Assembly (NCBI GenBank): GCA_027858215.1
Contig: JAQIDD010000151.1
Coordinates: forward strand, 1 to 11,318
DNA length: 11,318 bases
From: Candidatus Delongbacteria bacterium
Lineage (GTDB): Bacteria; Bacteroidota; Bacteroidia; Bacteroidales; ML635J-15
Reading direction: 5' to 3'
The stretch's first letter is position 1; the number at the start of each line of letters is the position of its first letter. The translations under genes were made by a program, and so were the position numbers. The notes under the pieces were generated by a model. It was not told the origin of the DNA, searched no databases, and saw nothing but the letters and a program-made list of their open reading frames with translations. This document shows, piece by piece, positions 1 through 7,852 of this stretch.

Positions 1-2
1 AA

Positions 3-3000
3 GTAGATAAGCTAGGCGGAAGGGATGATGAAGAACTGCAGGCATTGCAGAATGATTTAAAAAACCAATACATTCAACTTGCGTATAAAATCAGCCTGGA
101 CAGCCTGAAAATGAGGGATACAAAAAATCAAATCAAACATACCAGAACCATTCTTACTAAGCTTGGTTCAAAACCAGCAGATTCGATCACATTACCTGAA
201 AGAGAAATCAGTGAGATATCGTTTGATTTCCGTAAAGAACGCATTACAAATCTCTCGGAAAAACGCAAACAAATTCAAAGGAACACCAATAAGAAATACG
301 CTATTGAGCCCTGGTATGAAAATGAAGCATTCAAAGAGTCAGTGGAACAGAATCTGTCACAGGCAAGGTTGCTTAATGATCAGATACCACAAAATATCAT
401 AAACAGACAACCAAAGCTGGCCCAAAAAGTCAGCAGACAACAAAACCTGGTTGATGATGCAAACGCTTTACGAAATCAAATCAGTAAAGAAAATGATGAA
501 AGTAAAATACGGGATTTATATGAAGAATTGGATCATAAGATTGACGAATTGAAGACAGTAAATCAGGAAGTATCTGCCTTCATGGAAGAAGATGTGTATG
601 CTTCTGATGACACAAAAGACCGGGATAATACAAATATTTCAAGCAACCGGGACACCCGGGATACTGATAGAGAAACTGATACAGAAACAGAGGCATATGA
701 AAAGGATATTTCTGATATCTATACTCCTGAAAAGATCACTGCTTCGACGGAAAACATCAGGAAATCCTTGTCAGAATCTGAGGAAGAACCACCCGAATCA
801 ACAGATGCTAAAATAAGGCATTATAAAAATAACTTAGAAGAAAAAGGAAACAGCGTAGTGGAAGTCCATCAGGGATATTACACCCAATTGAAGACAGCAT
901 TTAATACCCTAAAAGGAAAAGAAGAAATTGCCGATCAGACAAGCACAATACAAAAAGCTGAGAACCTAATGGAAGATGCTGAAGGCTTACGTATTGCTGC
1001 CGATAATCAAAAAGACCCGTCCCGCAGCATAGCCTTGTATGAAAAAGCGGAACAGAAAGCGCGGCAGGCAAATCAGTTATTAAACGAAACCTACAAAGAA
1101 AATACAGGGAAGCCAATTGCAGAATTTACCACGCCTGATCTCCCCTCAATTTCTGAATATAAGGCATTTGAAAACAGACAACTGGAAAAGTTAACTGAAG
1201 TGGAAGAAACAGAGGGGACGGTTAAAACGGCTGGTGGAGGTTATACGGTACAACTAAAAGAAGAAATCCTTGAAAAAACGGATAGTCTGGCCAGGGCTGA
1301 TGAAACCATGGATGCGCGTTTGGCTTCCACGCCCAACAAGGCAGAAAAAATCCATCTCACAAGTGAAAAAGACATCATCAACTATACCATGGGAGAATCG
1401 CTGAATAAACTTATTCACTCCGAAGATAAGGCCATGAACAAAAGGATGAAGGATAACAATAAAAAATTGCAAACCCTGGCTGAAATGGGAAAAATTAATG
1501 AATACAACATTCCTGAAACAGAAACGGATGAATTCATTCCTCTTGAAAATCAAGACATAAGTCCATCTTTAAGAAAACAGCAAATGGCTGGTGCTACAGA
1601 TTTATTTGTGGAAAAAATGGATATTATTGCTAAGCAAGAAAAACTGTTGAATTCAGTAAGAAGAACCCAGAGGGAACCTTTACTTCCTGAATGGTATGAT
1701 ATTCAGTCCAAACTGATTAATCGTAAATACAACAGGCCACCCGATGAGAAATTAACGGATGCGCTTAGTGCATGGGATGTATCGGATGCACATAACTTGC
1801 CTTATAATTCAAAACAGAAACAGGATATGGCTGAAATACGGTCGAAAAAACAAACCTTAAAAGAAAATATCAGCAATACAGAACAGGAAATAGAAGAAAT
1901 CAGAAATAAATCATGGTCTGAAAGTAAAATTCAAAGCCGGGTACAAAAACTAAATCAATCCTTATATGAAGATAAACTGGCATTACAGCAAATAGCCTAT
2001 GAGGAACAAAAAACCATGCTGGAAGTACAAAAAAACAGGGTAAAAGCACCTTCCCCACCGTTAGACAAAACTGTACAACATATTGCTGACAGTATGGAAT
2101 CTATTGCAGACAGAACGCACAGGCTGATGAATTTAAAAAAGGACATTCCAATCAAGGAAAGAATAAACAACCTGACTTATGCTATTGGTTTGCTTAAAGA
2201 AGTGAACAATCTGCAGCATTTACGTATTGAATCCGGGGAAAATGAAAAACGTATGTTGGAAAAACTGGTTAGGCATTACAGGGATGAAAAACCAAAAATT
2301 ATTGCTGAAGCTAATACCAATGATCGTTCTGATCGTACAGACACAAATGAGAACTTAACAGAGTCCCGTGATATTCAAACCGAAAATGACAGAGGTGTCC
2401 AACCTTCGGACAGGAGACAAAGTGATACAGAAAGAGATACAGAAGATGCAGATGTGTCCGGAAGCAATTTTTTCTATCGCATTCAAATTGCTGCGCTTGG
2501 ACAACCATTGCAGGGGAATCGTTATAGAAATTTAAGCCCGGTTGACAACGAACGGGTTCAAAACAGGCCATTGTACCGGTACCTGGCTGGAAAATTTTAT
2601 AACACAAGATCCTGGCAACAACCCTTATCCCTTGTAAAACGAATAGGGTTTAATGATGCTTTTGTGGTTGGCTATCTTGAAGGACGCCGTTTGAGCCTTT
2701 CGCAGGCAAGACAATACAGCCATCTGGAAACAAATAAACCACCTGAATTCAATTATTACGGGGACCAGGGTATGCTGGCTGAAAGAAATGCACAGGAAGG
2801 TGCAACGCAGCCGGAATATCAAACAGAGACACAAACAGGTGAAACTGTTATGGCCAGAAACATCAATGAAATTTCAGAATCGTTTTTTACCGTTCAAATC
2901 GGTGTATATAGCCGTGTTAAGGAAGAAAGTAATATCCTTGGCATATCAACAGATTACTATAACCGTACATCCGGAGGTAATTTCCGTTATTTCCATGGTA

Positions 3001-3491
3001 AATATGCAACACGTGCTGAAGCAGATGCCAGTTGTGCAAACATAAGAAATACCATCCCGGATGCCTTTGTAACCTTGTATGTTGGAGGACAACCATCAAG
3101 CCCGGGTGTTGCCAGTACTCGTAGAGAAACTGCCGGAGAGGCTGCAGCAAGATTAAATATTCCCGTTATACGTGAAGAAATAGAAGTTGCCCCTGCTGAT
3201 ACTGCGGAAGTAACACCAGAAATACGCATTCAGATTGGTGCTTTTGCTGGCAAAATGGACAATGATGTACTGAGGCGATATAAGAATGAATTTTCTCCTT
3301 ATCGCATTGTAATTATGCGTAAAGGCAGATATCATTATTATCAACTCACCGGTTTTGAAAATTATGCCGTGGCCAAATCTGCATTAAGAAGAATGGTAAA
3401 ACCTCAGGTCCCGGATGCTTTCCCGACGGCATACAGGGGAAAGGTAAAAATACCTGTGCGCCGGGCTATGTTAATTCAGAAAATTGATTAA
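3..3491 (+). CDS. Large coiled-coil protein with three C-terminal SPOR-like repeats (5' partial)
   Basis: The reading frame is open to the left window edge, so the true start is outside; a TTG at 45 is the first start-like codon but probably not the start. At least 1160 residues are visible. Numbering from that TTG: mostly charged, K/E/Q/N-rich predicted helix or coiled coil (strong around 60-180 and 600-680), an Asp/Thr/Arg/Glu-rich linker near 187-220, a second one near 758-806, then three SPOR-like segments near 809-890 (begins FFYRIQIA), 947-1016 (FFTVQIGVYS) and 1060-1138 (IRIQIGAFAG). Each opens with the aromatic/IQIG strand typical of SPOR domains and contains a Y-x-G-K/F-x-T-type second part. 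SPOR domains bind denuded peptidoglycan, so an envelope location is likely, but no signal peptide can be checked. The role is unknown. It ends 10 nt before clpS and appears co-transcribed with it. SPOR assignment is by eye; the first repeat is the most divergent. Confidence 0.8.
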   Translation, partial: VDKLGGRDDEELQALQNDLKNQYIQLAYKISLDSLKMRDTKNQIKHTRTILTKLGSKPADSITLPEREISEISFDFRKERITNLSEKRKQIQRNTNKKYAIEPWYENEAFKESVEQNLSQARLLNDQIPQNIINRQPKLAQKVSRQQNLVDDANALRNQISKENDESKIRDLYEELDHKIDELKTVNQEVSAFMEEDVYASDDTKDRDNTNISSNRDTRDTDRETDTETEAYEKDISDIYTPEKITASTENIRKSLSESEEEPPESTDAKIRHYKNNLEEKGNSVVEVHQGYYTQLKTAFNTLKGKEEIADQTSTIQKAENLMEDAEGLRIAADNQKDPSRSIALYEKAEQKARQANQLLNETYKENTGKPIAEFTTPDLPSISEYKAFENRQLEKLTEVEETEGTVKTAGGGYTVQLKEEILEKTDSLARADETMDARLASTPNKAEKIHLTSEKDIINYTMGESLNKLIHSEDKAMNKRMKDNNKKLQTLAEMGKINEYNIPETETDEFIPLENQDISPSLRKQQMAGATDLFVEKMDIIAKQEKLLNSVRRTQREPLLPEWYDIQSKLINRKYNRPPDEKLTDALSAWDVSDAHNLPYNSKQKQDMAEIRSKKQTLKENISNTEQEIEEIRNKSWSESKIQSRVQKLNQSLYEDKLALQQIAYEEQKTMLEVQKNRVKAPSPPLDKTVQHIADSMESIADRTHRLMNLKKDIPIKERINNLTYAIGLLKEVNNLQHLRIESGENEKRMLEKLVRHYRDEKPKIIAEANTNDRSDRTDTNENLTESRDIQTENDRGVQPSDRRQSDTERDTEDADVSGSNFFYRIQIAALGQPLQGNRYRNLSPVDNERVQNRPLYRYLAGKFYNTRSWQQPLSLVKRIGFNDAFVVGYLEGRRLSLSQARQYSHLETNKPPEFNYYGDQGMLAERNAQEGATQPEYQTETQTGETVMARNINEISESFFTVQIGVYSRVKEESNILGISTDYYNRTSGGNFRYFHGKYATRAEADASCANIRNTIPDAFVTLYVGGQPSSPGVASTRRETAGEAAARLNIPVIREEIEVAPADTAEVTPEIRIQIGAFAGKMDNDVLRRYKNEFSPYRIVIMRKGRYHYYQLTGFENYAVAKSALRRMVKPQVPDAFPTAYRGKVKIPVRRAMLIQKID

Positions 3492-3501
3492 CTTTGCTGA
3501 T

Positions 3502-3783
3502 ATGGTAAAAAAACATCGTGAAAATATTAAGTCATCAAAAAAACGAAATCAAAAACCTAGTAATAACAGGTCAATGGTATTGTACAATGATGATATCAAC
3601 AGTTTTGACTTTGTCATTGATTGCCTTGTTGAAATTTGTAAACACGATGGGAACCAGGCTGAACAATGTGCGTATATCACACATTTTAAAGGGAAATGTG
3701 ATGTAAAAACCGGCAAATTTGATGACCTGAAACCTATGAAAGATGCCTTGATTGAACGCGGGTTAAACGTAATGATTGAATAA
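3502..3783 (+). CDS. clpS: ATP-dependent Clp protease adaptor ClpS
   Basis: A 93-residue protein that in characterised homologues docks on the ClpA/ClpC N-terminal domain and delivers substrates carrying N-degrons to ClpP. A basic, probably flexible tail (residues 1-24) is followed by the ClpS core. The binding-pocket signature is present: N29-D30-D31 in LYNDDINSFDFV and H61 in THFKGKC, matching the E. coli Asn/Asp pair and His that hold the N-terminal amino group. The position of the E. coli gatekeeper Met appears to be Phe35. The C-terminal segment (DLKPMKDALIERGL) resembles Bacteroidota ClpS. ATG 3502 is preferred over an in-frame TTG at 3484, which would overlap the upstream gene. It lies 10 nt after the SPOR-repeat gene and 1 nt before nfeD, so it is probably translated from a shared mRNA. 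Confidence 0.9.
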   Translation: MVKKHRENIKSSKKRNQKPSNNRSMVLYNDDINSFDFVIDCLVEICKHDGNQAEQCAYITHFKGKCDVKTGKFDDLKPMKDALIERGLNVMIE

Positions 3784-3784
3784 C

Positions 3785-4255
3785 ATGGGCATTGGAGCTG
3801 TTATATTTTTGATATTATTAGGCCTTGTACTTATATGGCTTGAACTGCTTGTTATCCCGGGAACCACGATAGCCGGGATCGGAGGCATTTTGCTGGTGGG
3901 GGCCGGTGTTTACATTGCTTTTGATTCGGTTGGTACAGCAGCCGGCTTGTGGGCATTGGGAGGTGCTTTGGTACTCCTGGTTGTTTCCATTGTGTTTTTC
4001 CTCAAATCAAACACGTGGAAAAAGCTTTCCCTCAATGATGCGGTACAGTCAAAGGTAGAATATTACAAAGAAGACAGCCTTAAACCCGGCGATATTGCTA
4101 CCGCCGTTTCAAGGCTTGGGCCATCAGGCACTGTGCGTGTTAATGACATTACTGTGGAAGCCGAATCGCTAGACGGGCTGATTGACCCCGGAACAAAACT
4201 TAAAATAATTGAAGTAAGAAAAAATAAAGTTATTGTAAGAACCTTAAAAGAATAA
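3785..4255 (+). CDS. NfeD-family membrane protein (short form, FloA partner)
   Basis: A 156-residue protein with three predicted transmembrane helices (about 3-24, 28-47 and 52-75) and a soluble C-terminal domain (about 87-156). That domain has the NfeD OB-fold pattern: GDIATAVSRLGPSGTVRVND, then a Gly-rich turn (IDPGTKLKIIEV) and a final strand VIVRTL. The short NfeD form lacks the ClpP-class serine protease domain of long NfeD, and none is seen here. Such genes usually sit beside flotillin/stomatin-family genes, and floA follows after 6 nt. The likely role is membrane-associated, acting with FloA in membrane organisation or quality control; this is inferred from gene context. ATG 3785 is chosen because an upstream TTG at 3776 would overlap clpS, whereas ATG begins 1 nt after its stop. 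Confidence 0.87.
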   Translation: MGIGAVIFLILLGLVLIWLELLVIPGTTIAGIGGILLVGAGVYIAFDSVGTAAGLWALGGALVLLVVSIVFFLKSNTWKKLSLNDAVQSKVEYYKEDSLKPGDIATAVSRLGPSGTVRVNDITVEAESLDGLIDPGTKLKIIEVRKNKVIVRTLKE

Positions 4256-4261
4256 AACATT

Positions 4262-5260
4262 ATGGGAACACTAGGTTATGTATTGATTATTGGCGGAGCC
4301 ATTGTTTTTTTATGGCTGTTTTTATATTTTATCCCCCTGGGATTATGGTTCCAGGCACTGGTTTCGGGTGTCAGGATTTCTCTGCTGCAATTGATCTTTA
4401 TGCGATGGAGAAAAGTACCCCCGGCCATTATTGTCAGGGCGATGATTGAAGGAACAAAAGCAGGATTGGTTCTGGGAAGAAATGACCTTGAAGCACACTA
4501 CCTTGCAGGCGGTCATGTGGAAAAAGTAGTGCATGCATTGGTATCTGCATCCAAAGCAAATATCGACCTGCACTTACAGATGGCAACCGCTATTGACCTG
4601 GCCGGACGCGATGTGTTTGAAGCTGTACAGATGTCAGTGAATCCGCGCGTTATCAATACACCTCCTGTGGCAGCAGTAGCACTGGATGGAATTCAGGTTA
4701 TTGCAAAAGCAAGGGTTACCGTGCGGGCCAACATCAAACAATTGGTCGGCGGGGCAGGTGAAGAAACCGTGCTGGCACGGGTAGGCGAAGGGATTGTTTC
4801 TTCTATAGGCTCATCCGCTACACACAAAACTGTGCTCGAAAACCCCGACAGTATTTCCAAGGTAGTACTTAAAAAAGGCCTTGATGCAGGAACTGCTTTT
4901 GAAATTCTTTCCATAGATATTGCTGATATTGATATCGGGAAAAACATTGGTGCCGGCTTGCAAATTGACCAGGCTGAAGCTGACCTGAAAGTAGCACAGG
5001 CAAAAGCAGAAGAACGACGGGCTATGGGTTATGCCAATGCACAGGAAATGAAAGCCCTGAGCCAGGAAAAAAGAGCCCGTGTTATTGAAGCCGAAGCCGA
5101 AGTGCCAAAAGCCATGGCCGAAGCATTCAGAAACGGAAACCTCGGTATCATGGATTACTACAAGATGAAAAACATCCAGGCCGATACAAGCATGAGGGAT
5201 TCCATTTCAAGTGTGGATGACGAACCTCGTGAAAAAGGCAAAAAGGATAAAAATAAATAG
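4262..5260 (+). CDS. floA: Flotillin-like protein FloA (UPF0365/YqfA)
   Basis: A 332-residue protein of about the usual FloA length. The N terminus has a hydrophobic hairpin-like membrane segment (about 3-30, GYVLIIGGAIVFLWLFLYF). Next comes the SPFH/PHB-like domain with conserved stretches such as GGHVEKVVHALVSASKA, NPRVINTPPVAAVALDGIQV and RVGEGIVSSIGS. The Ala/Glu-rich region around 235-290 (QAEADLKVAQAKAEERRAMG) is the flotillin-type helix used for oligomerisation, and the tail is charged (EKGKKDKNK). FloA forms membrane foci linked to fluidity and functional microdomains in Bacillus; the same role here is inferred. It is the last gene of the run, 6 nt after nfeD, and is followed by a strong palindrome that could end the transcript. 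Confidence 0.94.
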   Translation: MGTLGYVLIIGGAIVFLWLFLYFIPLGLWFQALVSGVRISLLQLIFMRWRKVPPAIIVRAMIEGTKAGLVLGRNDLEAHYLAGGHVEKVVHALVSASKANIDLHLQMATAIDLAGRDVFEAVQMSVNPRVINTPPVAAVALDGIQVIAKARVTVRANIKQLVGGAGEETVLARVGEGIVSSIGSSATHKTVLENPDSISKVVLKKGLDAGTAFEILSIDIADIDIGKNIGAGLQIDQAEADLKVAQAKAEERRAMGYANAQEMKALSQEKRARVIEAEAEVPKAMAEAFRNGNLGIMDYYKMKNIQADTSMRDSISSVDDEPREKGKKDKNK

Positions 5261-5261
5261 A

Positions 5262-5320
5262 GCCTGTCTATAATCCGGTGGGGATGTGATCACATCCCCA
5301 CCGGATTATTGCTGACAGGC
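5262..5320. terminator. Nested palindrome after floA, probable bidirectional terminator
   Basis: A perfect 38-bp palindrome spans 5271-5308: TAATCCGGTGGGGATGTGA is followed directly by its exact reverse complement, with no spacer. It is flanked by a further 7-bp complementary pair, GCCTGTC (5262-5268) and GACAGGC (5314-5320). It starts 1 nt after the floA stop codon and lies between convergent transcription units. No long T tract follows on the + strand (only ATTTTG at 5321), so it is not a textbook intrinsic terminator. Termination or 3'-end stabilisation is an inference from position. Confidence 0.6.
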
Positions 5321-5410
5321 ATTTTGTGAAATAAAATTCAATAACAGAGCCTACATATCAGAATGAATGTAGCATTGTAATAGACTTCGTCTTCTTCTCC
5401 TCCTTGCAAG

Positions 5411-5448
5411 GCATAGTCAAAGCAACCCCTCAACTATGCTCAGGACAG
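5411..5448. repeat. Extragenic repeat-like fragment with short inverted repeat
   Basis: The segment CCCCTCAACTATGCTCAGGACAG-like (5426-5448) resembles, from memory, the dispersed CCTTCGACNNGCTCAGGACAG-type extragenic sequences of many Bacteroidota genomes. It holds a 7-bp inverted repeat, GCATAGT (5411-5417) and ACTATGC (5433-5439). The copy looks degraded. Repeat status cannot be shown from one copy. The rest of 5321-5570 shows no convincing gene. Confidence 0.35.
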
Positions 5449-5570
5449 CGGCTTTGCCTCTGCCCTTGCTTCGTTCGTCAATTGTATGTGATGCTTTTGT
5501 CATGAGGCTTGCCGGGCTGTAGAATCTTCTGTATCAGAGATAAGATAATCAGAGCGCATTTGTTTTGCAG

Positions 5571-5645
5571 TTAAGGGGACTTCTATTAATTCTTTTGCAT
5601 CAAATTTGTTTCTTGAAAGAAAAGAATTATTAGAAGGCCCCTTAA
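5571..5645. repeat. Large imperfect inverted repeat, 26-bp arms (possible MITE remnant or fabH terminator)
   Basis: The left arm 5571-5596 (begins TTAAGGGGACTTCTATTAAT) is complementary to the right arm 5620-5645 at 24 of 26 positions, leaving a 23-nt loop. Both outer ends are TTAAGGGG / CCCCTTAA. It lies 71 nt downstream of the fabH stop on the minus strand, so it could end or stabilise the fab transcript. The long arms and matching ends also suit a small miniature-element remnant. No flanking target duplication is obvious. Confidence 0.5.
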
Positions 5646-5649
5646 GTGA

Positions 5650-5716
5650 ATGCTTCCCTCTCCGTGTCTCAAGAGCTCACAATCCTCCGTCTCACCATCT
5701 CCAATTCTCTCCATCA
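5650..5716. other. Strand-biased tract between inverted repeat and fabH
   Basis: About 65 bp directly after the fabH stop are strongly pyrimidine-rich on the + strand, with degenerate repeats of the unit TCTCC (CCCTCTCCGTGTCTCAAGAG, then CCTCCGTCTCACCATCTCC and ATTCTCTCC). The pattern looks like a degenerate short-unit repeat rather than coding sequence. No function is assigned. Confidence 0.35.
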
Positions 5717-6721
5717 CTAATATCCCCAGCGCATGTAAGTAGAACCCCATGCAAAACCAGCACCGAAGGTAGCGATGATTAGCTTATCGCCTTTTTTGAT
5801 TTTATCTTCCCATTCCAGCAATAACAATGGTATGGTAGCAGAGGTTGTATTGCCGTATTTGTGAATGTTTATCATCACAATGTCTTTGCTGATGCCCATG
5901 CGTTTTGCTGTTGCTTCAATGATACGCATGTTTGCCTGATGAGGCACAAACCAATCCAGTTCATCGGCAGCGATGTTGTGTTTTTTCATCATATCTACCG
6001 ATACATCAGCCATTTTGGAAACGGCTGCTTTAAATACGGGTTGTCCTTCCTGGTAAATAAAATGCTCACGGTTAAGTACGGTTTGAAAACTGGCTGGTTT
6101 TTGTGATCCGCCGGCTACCTGGTGCAAGTGTTTGCGCCCTGAGCCATCTACCTGCATGGTGGTATCAATCAGACCATAATTCTTATCTTCGGTAGGTTCA
6201 AGCAAAACGGCTCCTGCACCATCACCAAAAATAGGACATGTAGCACGATCCGTATAATCTGTGATGGATGACATTTTATCGGCACCAACCACCACCACTT
6301 TTTTATGCGTTCCTGATTCAACATATTTGGAGGCAGCATTCAGAGCATATAAAAAACTGGAACATCCTGCATTCAAATCAAAGCCAAAAGCGTTTTTGAT
6401 GCCTGTTTTATCAGAAATAATGTTTGCAGTGGCAGGAAATTGCATGTCCGGTGTTACGATACCACAGATCAGCATATCAATTTCTGAAGGGTCGGTATTG
6501 GTTTTTTCGAGCAGTTGTTTTACTGCTCTTTCACCCATATAGGAAGTGCCTTCGTTTTCTATTTTTAAGATATGGCGCTCTTTAATCCCTATGCGGGTAT
6601 TAATCCATTCATCAGAAGTTTCTACTTTCTGAGCCAGCTCCTGGTTGGTCATCACATAATCAGGCACATATCCCCCAACACCTGTAATGACAGCATTGTA
6701 TTTTTTTTCAGTCATAATCAT
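5717..6721 (-). CDS. fabH: Beta-ketoacyl-[acyl-carrier-protein] synthase III (FabH)
   Basis: A condensing enzyme of 334 residues that starts fatty-acid elongation by joining an acyl-CoA primer to malonyl-ACP in the cytoplasm. The thiolase-fold catalytic triad of FabH is complete: Cys120 in LNAGCSSFLYAL, His261 in VPHQANMRI and Asn291 in KYGNTTSATIP. Further FabH marks are TSDEWINTRIGIKERH near residues 35-50, FGDGAGAVLLEP near 165-176 and the C-terminal GAGFAWGSTYMRW. Two start codons are close, ATG at 6721 (MIMTEKK) and ATG at 6715; they overlap the plsX 3' end by 14 or 8 nt, so translational coupling is likely with either. It is the last gene of the minus-strand cluster. FabH sets primer choice (straight or branched), which cannot be read from this sequence. 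Confidence 0.97.
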   Translation of the reverse strand: MIMTEKKYNAVITGVGGYVPDYVMTNQELAQKVETSDEWINTRIGIKERHILKIENEGTSYMGERAVKQLLEKTNTDPSEIDMLICGIVTPDMQFPATANIISDKTGIKNAFGFDLNAGCSSFLYALNAASKYVESGTHKKVVVVGADKMSSITDYTDRATCPIFGDGAGAVLLEPTEDKNYGLIDTTMQVDGSGRKHLHQVAGGSQKPASFQTVLNREHFIYQEGQPVFKAAVSKMADVSVDMMKKHNIAADELDWFVPHQANMRIIEATAKRMGISKDIVMINIHKYGNTTSATIPLLLLEWEDKIKKGDKLIIATFGAGFAWGSTYMRWGY

Positions 6722-7655
6722 AGAAAGCTTTAATTTGTGAAGATAATTTTCCTTTAATTATTTGTTTTGTTTTCAGGATCATGTTGGCAATGCTTTTTTC
6801 ATTGCTGATACCATGGCCAATAACAACATTTCCATCAACACCTAAAATGGGTGTACCACCATAATTTTCGAAATTCAGGCGATTAAAATAGTCATCATCA
6901 ATGCCGCGTTTTTTAATCAACTCATAAAATGCTTCCGTTTGTTTAAGTACAATATTCCCTGTGAAACCATCGGTAACAACAACATCAACAGTATCATGTT
7001 CAAATATCTGATTGCCTTCGATGTTCCCGATGAAATTAAAATCGGGGCTTTCGTTCATAAGTTCATAAGCTGATTTACTCACGAGGTTTCCTTTCCCCGA
7101 CTCTTGCCCGATGTTGAGCAAACCTACTTTGGGATTTTCAACCTGGTTTACATGGCGGAAATACAGGCTTCCCAGTTGGCCGTACTGATATAAGACATCC
7201 GGCTTGCTGTCGGGATTGAGCCCCACATCCAGGATAAGATTGCTTTTCCCGTTGAGAGTAGGATAACATGCTGCAATGGCTGGTCTTAGAACGCCTGGTA
7301 TAGGTTTGATGTTCTGCATGGCGCCGACAAACATGGCTCCTGTATTGCCCGCACTGGCAAAACCATCAATTTCACCTTTTGCCAGGTATCTAAATCCCAC
7401 CACCATGCTGGCTTTAGCTTTTTTAACAAAAGCCCTTGACGGATAATCCTGCATGTGAATAATTTCCGGGGCATGGACGATAGAAAATTCGTCAGGATCA
7501 GCCCCTTCTTTATGCAATAATTCACGAATAGTTTCATTGTGACCAAACAGAATCAGTTGATCATCAGTTTCAAGGTGTTGGCCGGCAAGTATTGCTCCTT
7601 TTACACATACGCCAGGAGCAAAGTCACCACCCATTATGTCAATTCCGATCCTCAT
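6708..7655 (-). CDS. plsX: Phosphate acyltransferase PlsX
   Basis: A 315-residue peripheral enzyme that converts acyl-ACP and phosphate into acyl-phosphate, the acyl donor for PlsY in glycerol-3-phosphate acylation, linking fatty-acid to phospholipid synthesis. The N terminus MRIGIDIMGGDFAPGVCVKG holds the conserved MGGD-x-AP motif. Other family stretches are ASAGNTGAMFVGAM, RPAIAACYPT, LLNIGQESGKGN and VVVTDGFTGNIVLKQTE, and the late GVDGNVVIGHGIS. Length is close to the family norm. It begins 8 nt after the rpmF stop, with AGAGG a few bases upstream of the ATG as a possible ribosome-binding site, and its 3' end overlaps the fabH start. Confidence 0.96.
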   Translation of the reverse strand: MRIGIDIMGGDFAPGVCVKGAILAGQHLETDDQLILFGHNETIRELLHKEGADPDEFSIVHAPEIIHMQDYPSRAFVKKAKASMVVGFRYLAKGEIDGFASAGNTGAMFVGAMQNIKPIPGVLRPAIAACYPTLNGKSNLILDVGLNPDSKPDVLYQYGQLGSLYFRHVNQVENPKVGLLNIGQESGKGNLVSKSAYELMNESPDFNFIGNIEGNQIFEHDTVDVVVTDGFTGNIVLKQTEAFYELIKKRGIDDDYFNRLNFENYGGTPILGVDGNVVIGHGISNEKSIANMILKTKQIIKGKLSSQIKAFYDYD

Positions 7656-7663
7656 TCAGACCT

Positions 7664-7852
7664 CTACCTTACCTCTATCTCTTTGTCAATTACCAGTTGT
7701 CCCCGGTAATGTCCGCATTCAGGACAAACGTGATGTGACCTGATGGTAGTGCCACAGTTTTGACAAGTTGACATCGTTGGAGCTATTGCTTTATAATGAG
7801 TTCTGCGCTTGTCCCTTCTGGTTTTCGATTGTTTTCGTTTAGGATGTGCCAT
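7664..7852 (-). CDS. rpmF: 50S ribosomal protein L32
   Basis: A 62-residue protein with the L32 N terminus MAHPKRKQSKTRRDKRRTHY. Its zinc ribbon has two intact pairs, CQNC and CPEC, separated by nine residues, so this is the zinc-binding form. Its start overlaps the 3' end of the yceD gene by 14 nt and plsX begins 8 nt after its stop. The yceD-rpmF-plsX-fabH order is conserved in many bacteria and connects ribosome synthesis with lipid synthesis. Confidence 0.98.
   Translation of the reverse strand: MAHPKRKQSKTRRDKRRTHYKAIAPTMSTCQNCGTTIRSHHVCPECGHYRGQLVIDKEIEVR

Noticed and set aside
1254..1553. Minus-strand ORFs opposite the giant gene, such as the 99-codon one here
   Set aside because: They lie antisense within a long conserved-looking frame, with Phe/Leu-rich translations expected from the complement of Glu/Lys-rich coding sequence.
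3484..3501. Upstream TTG start for clpS
   Set aside because: It would overlap the preceding gene and add six residues not typical of ClpS; ATG 3502 is sufficient.
5334..5425. Short minus-strand ORF of about 30 codons with a GGEEDEVYYNATF stretch
   Set aside because: No ATG start; it begins with TTG directly after a stop within repeat-like sequence and looks degenerate, so it is not annotated as a gene.
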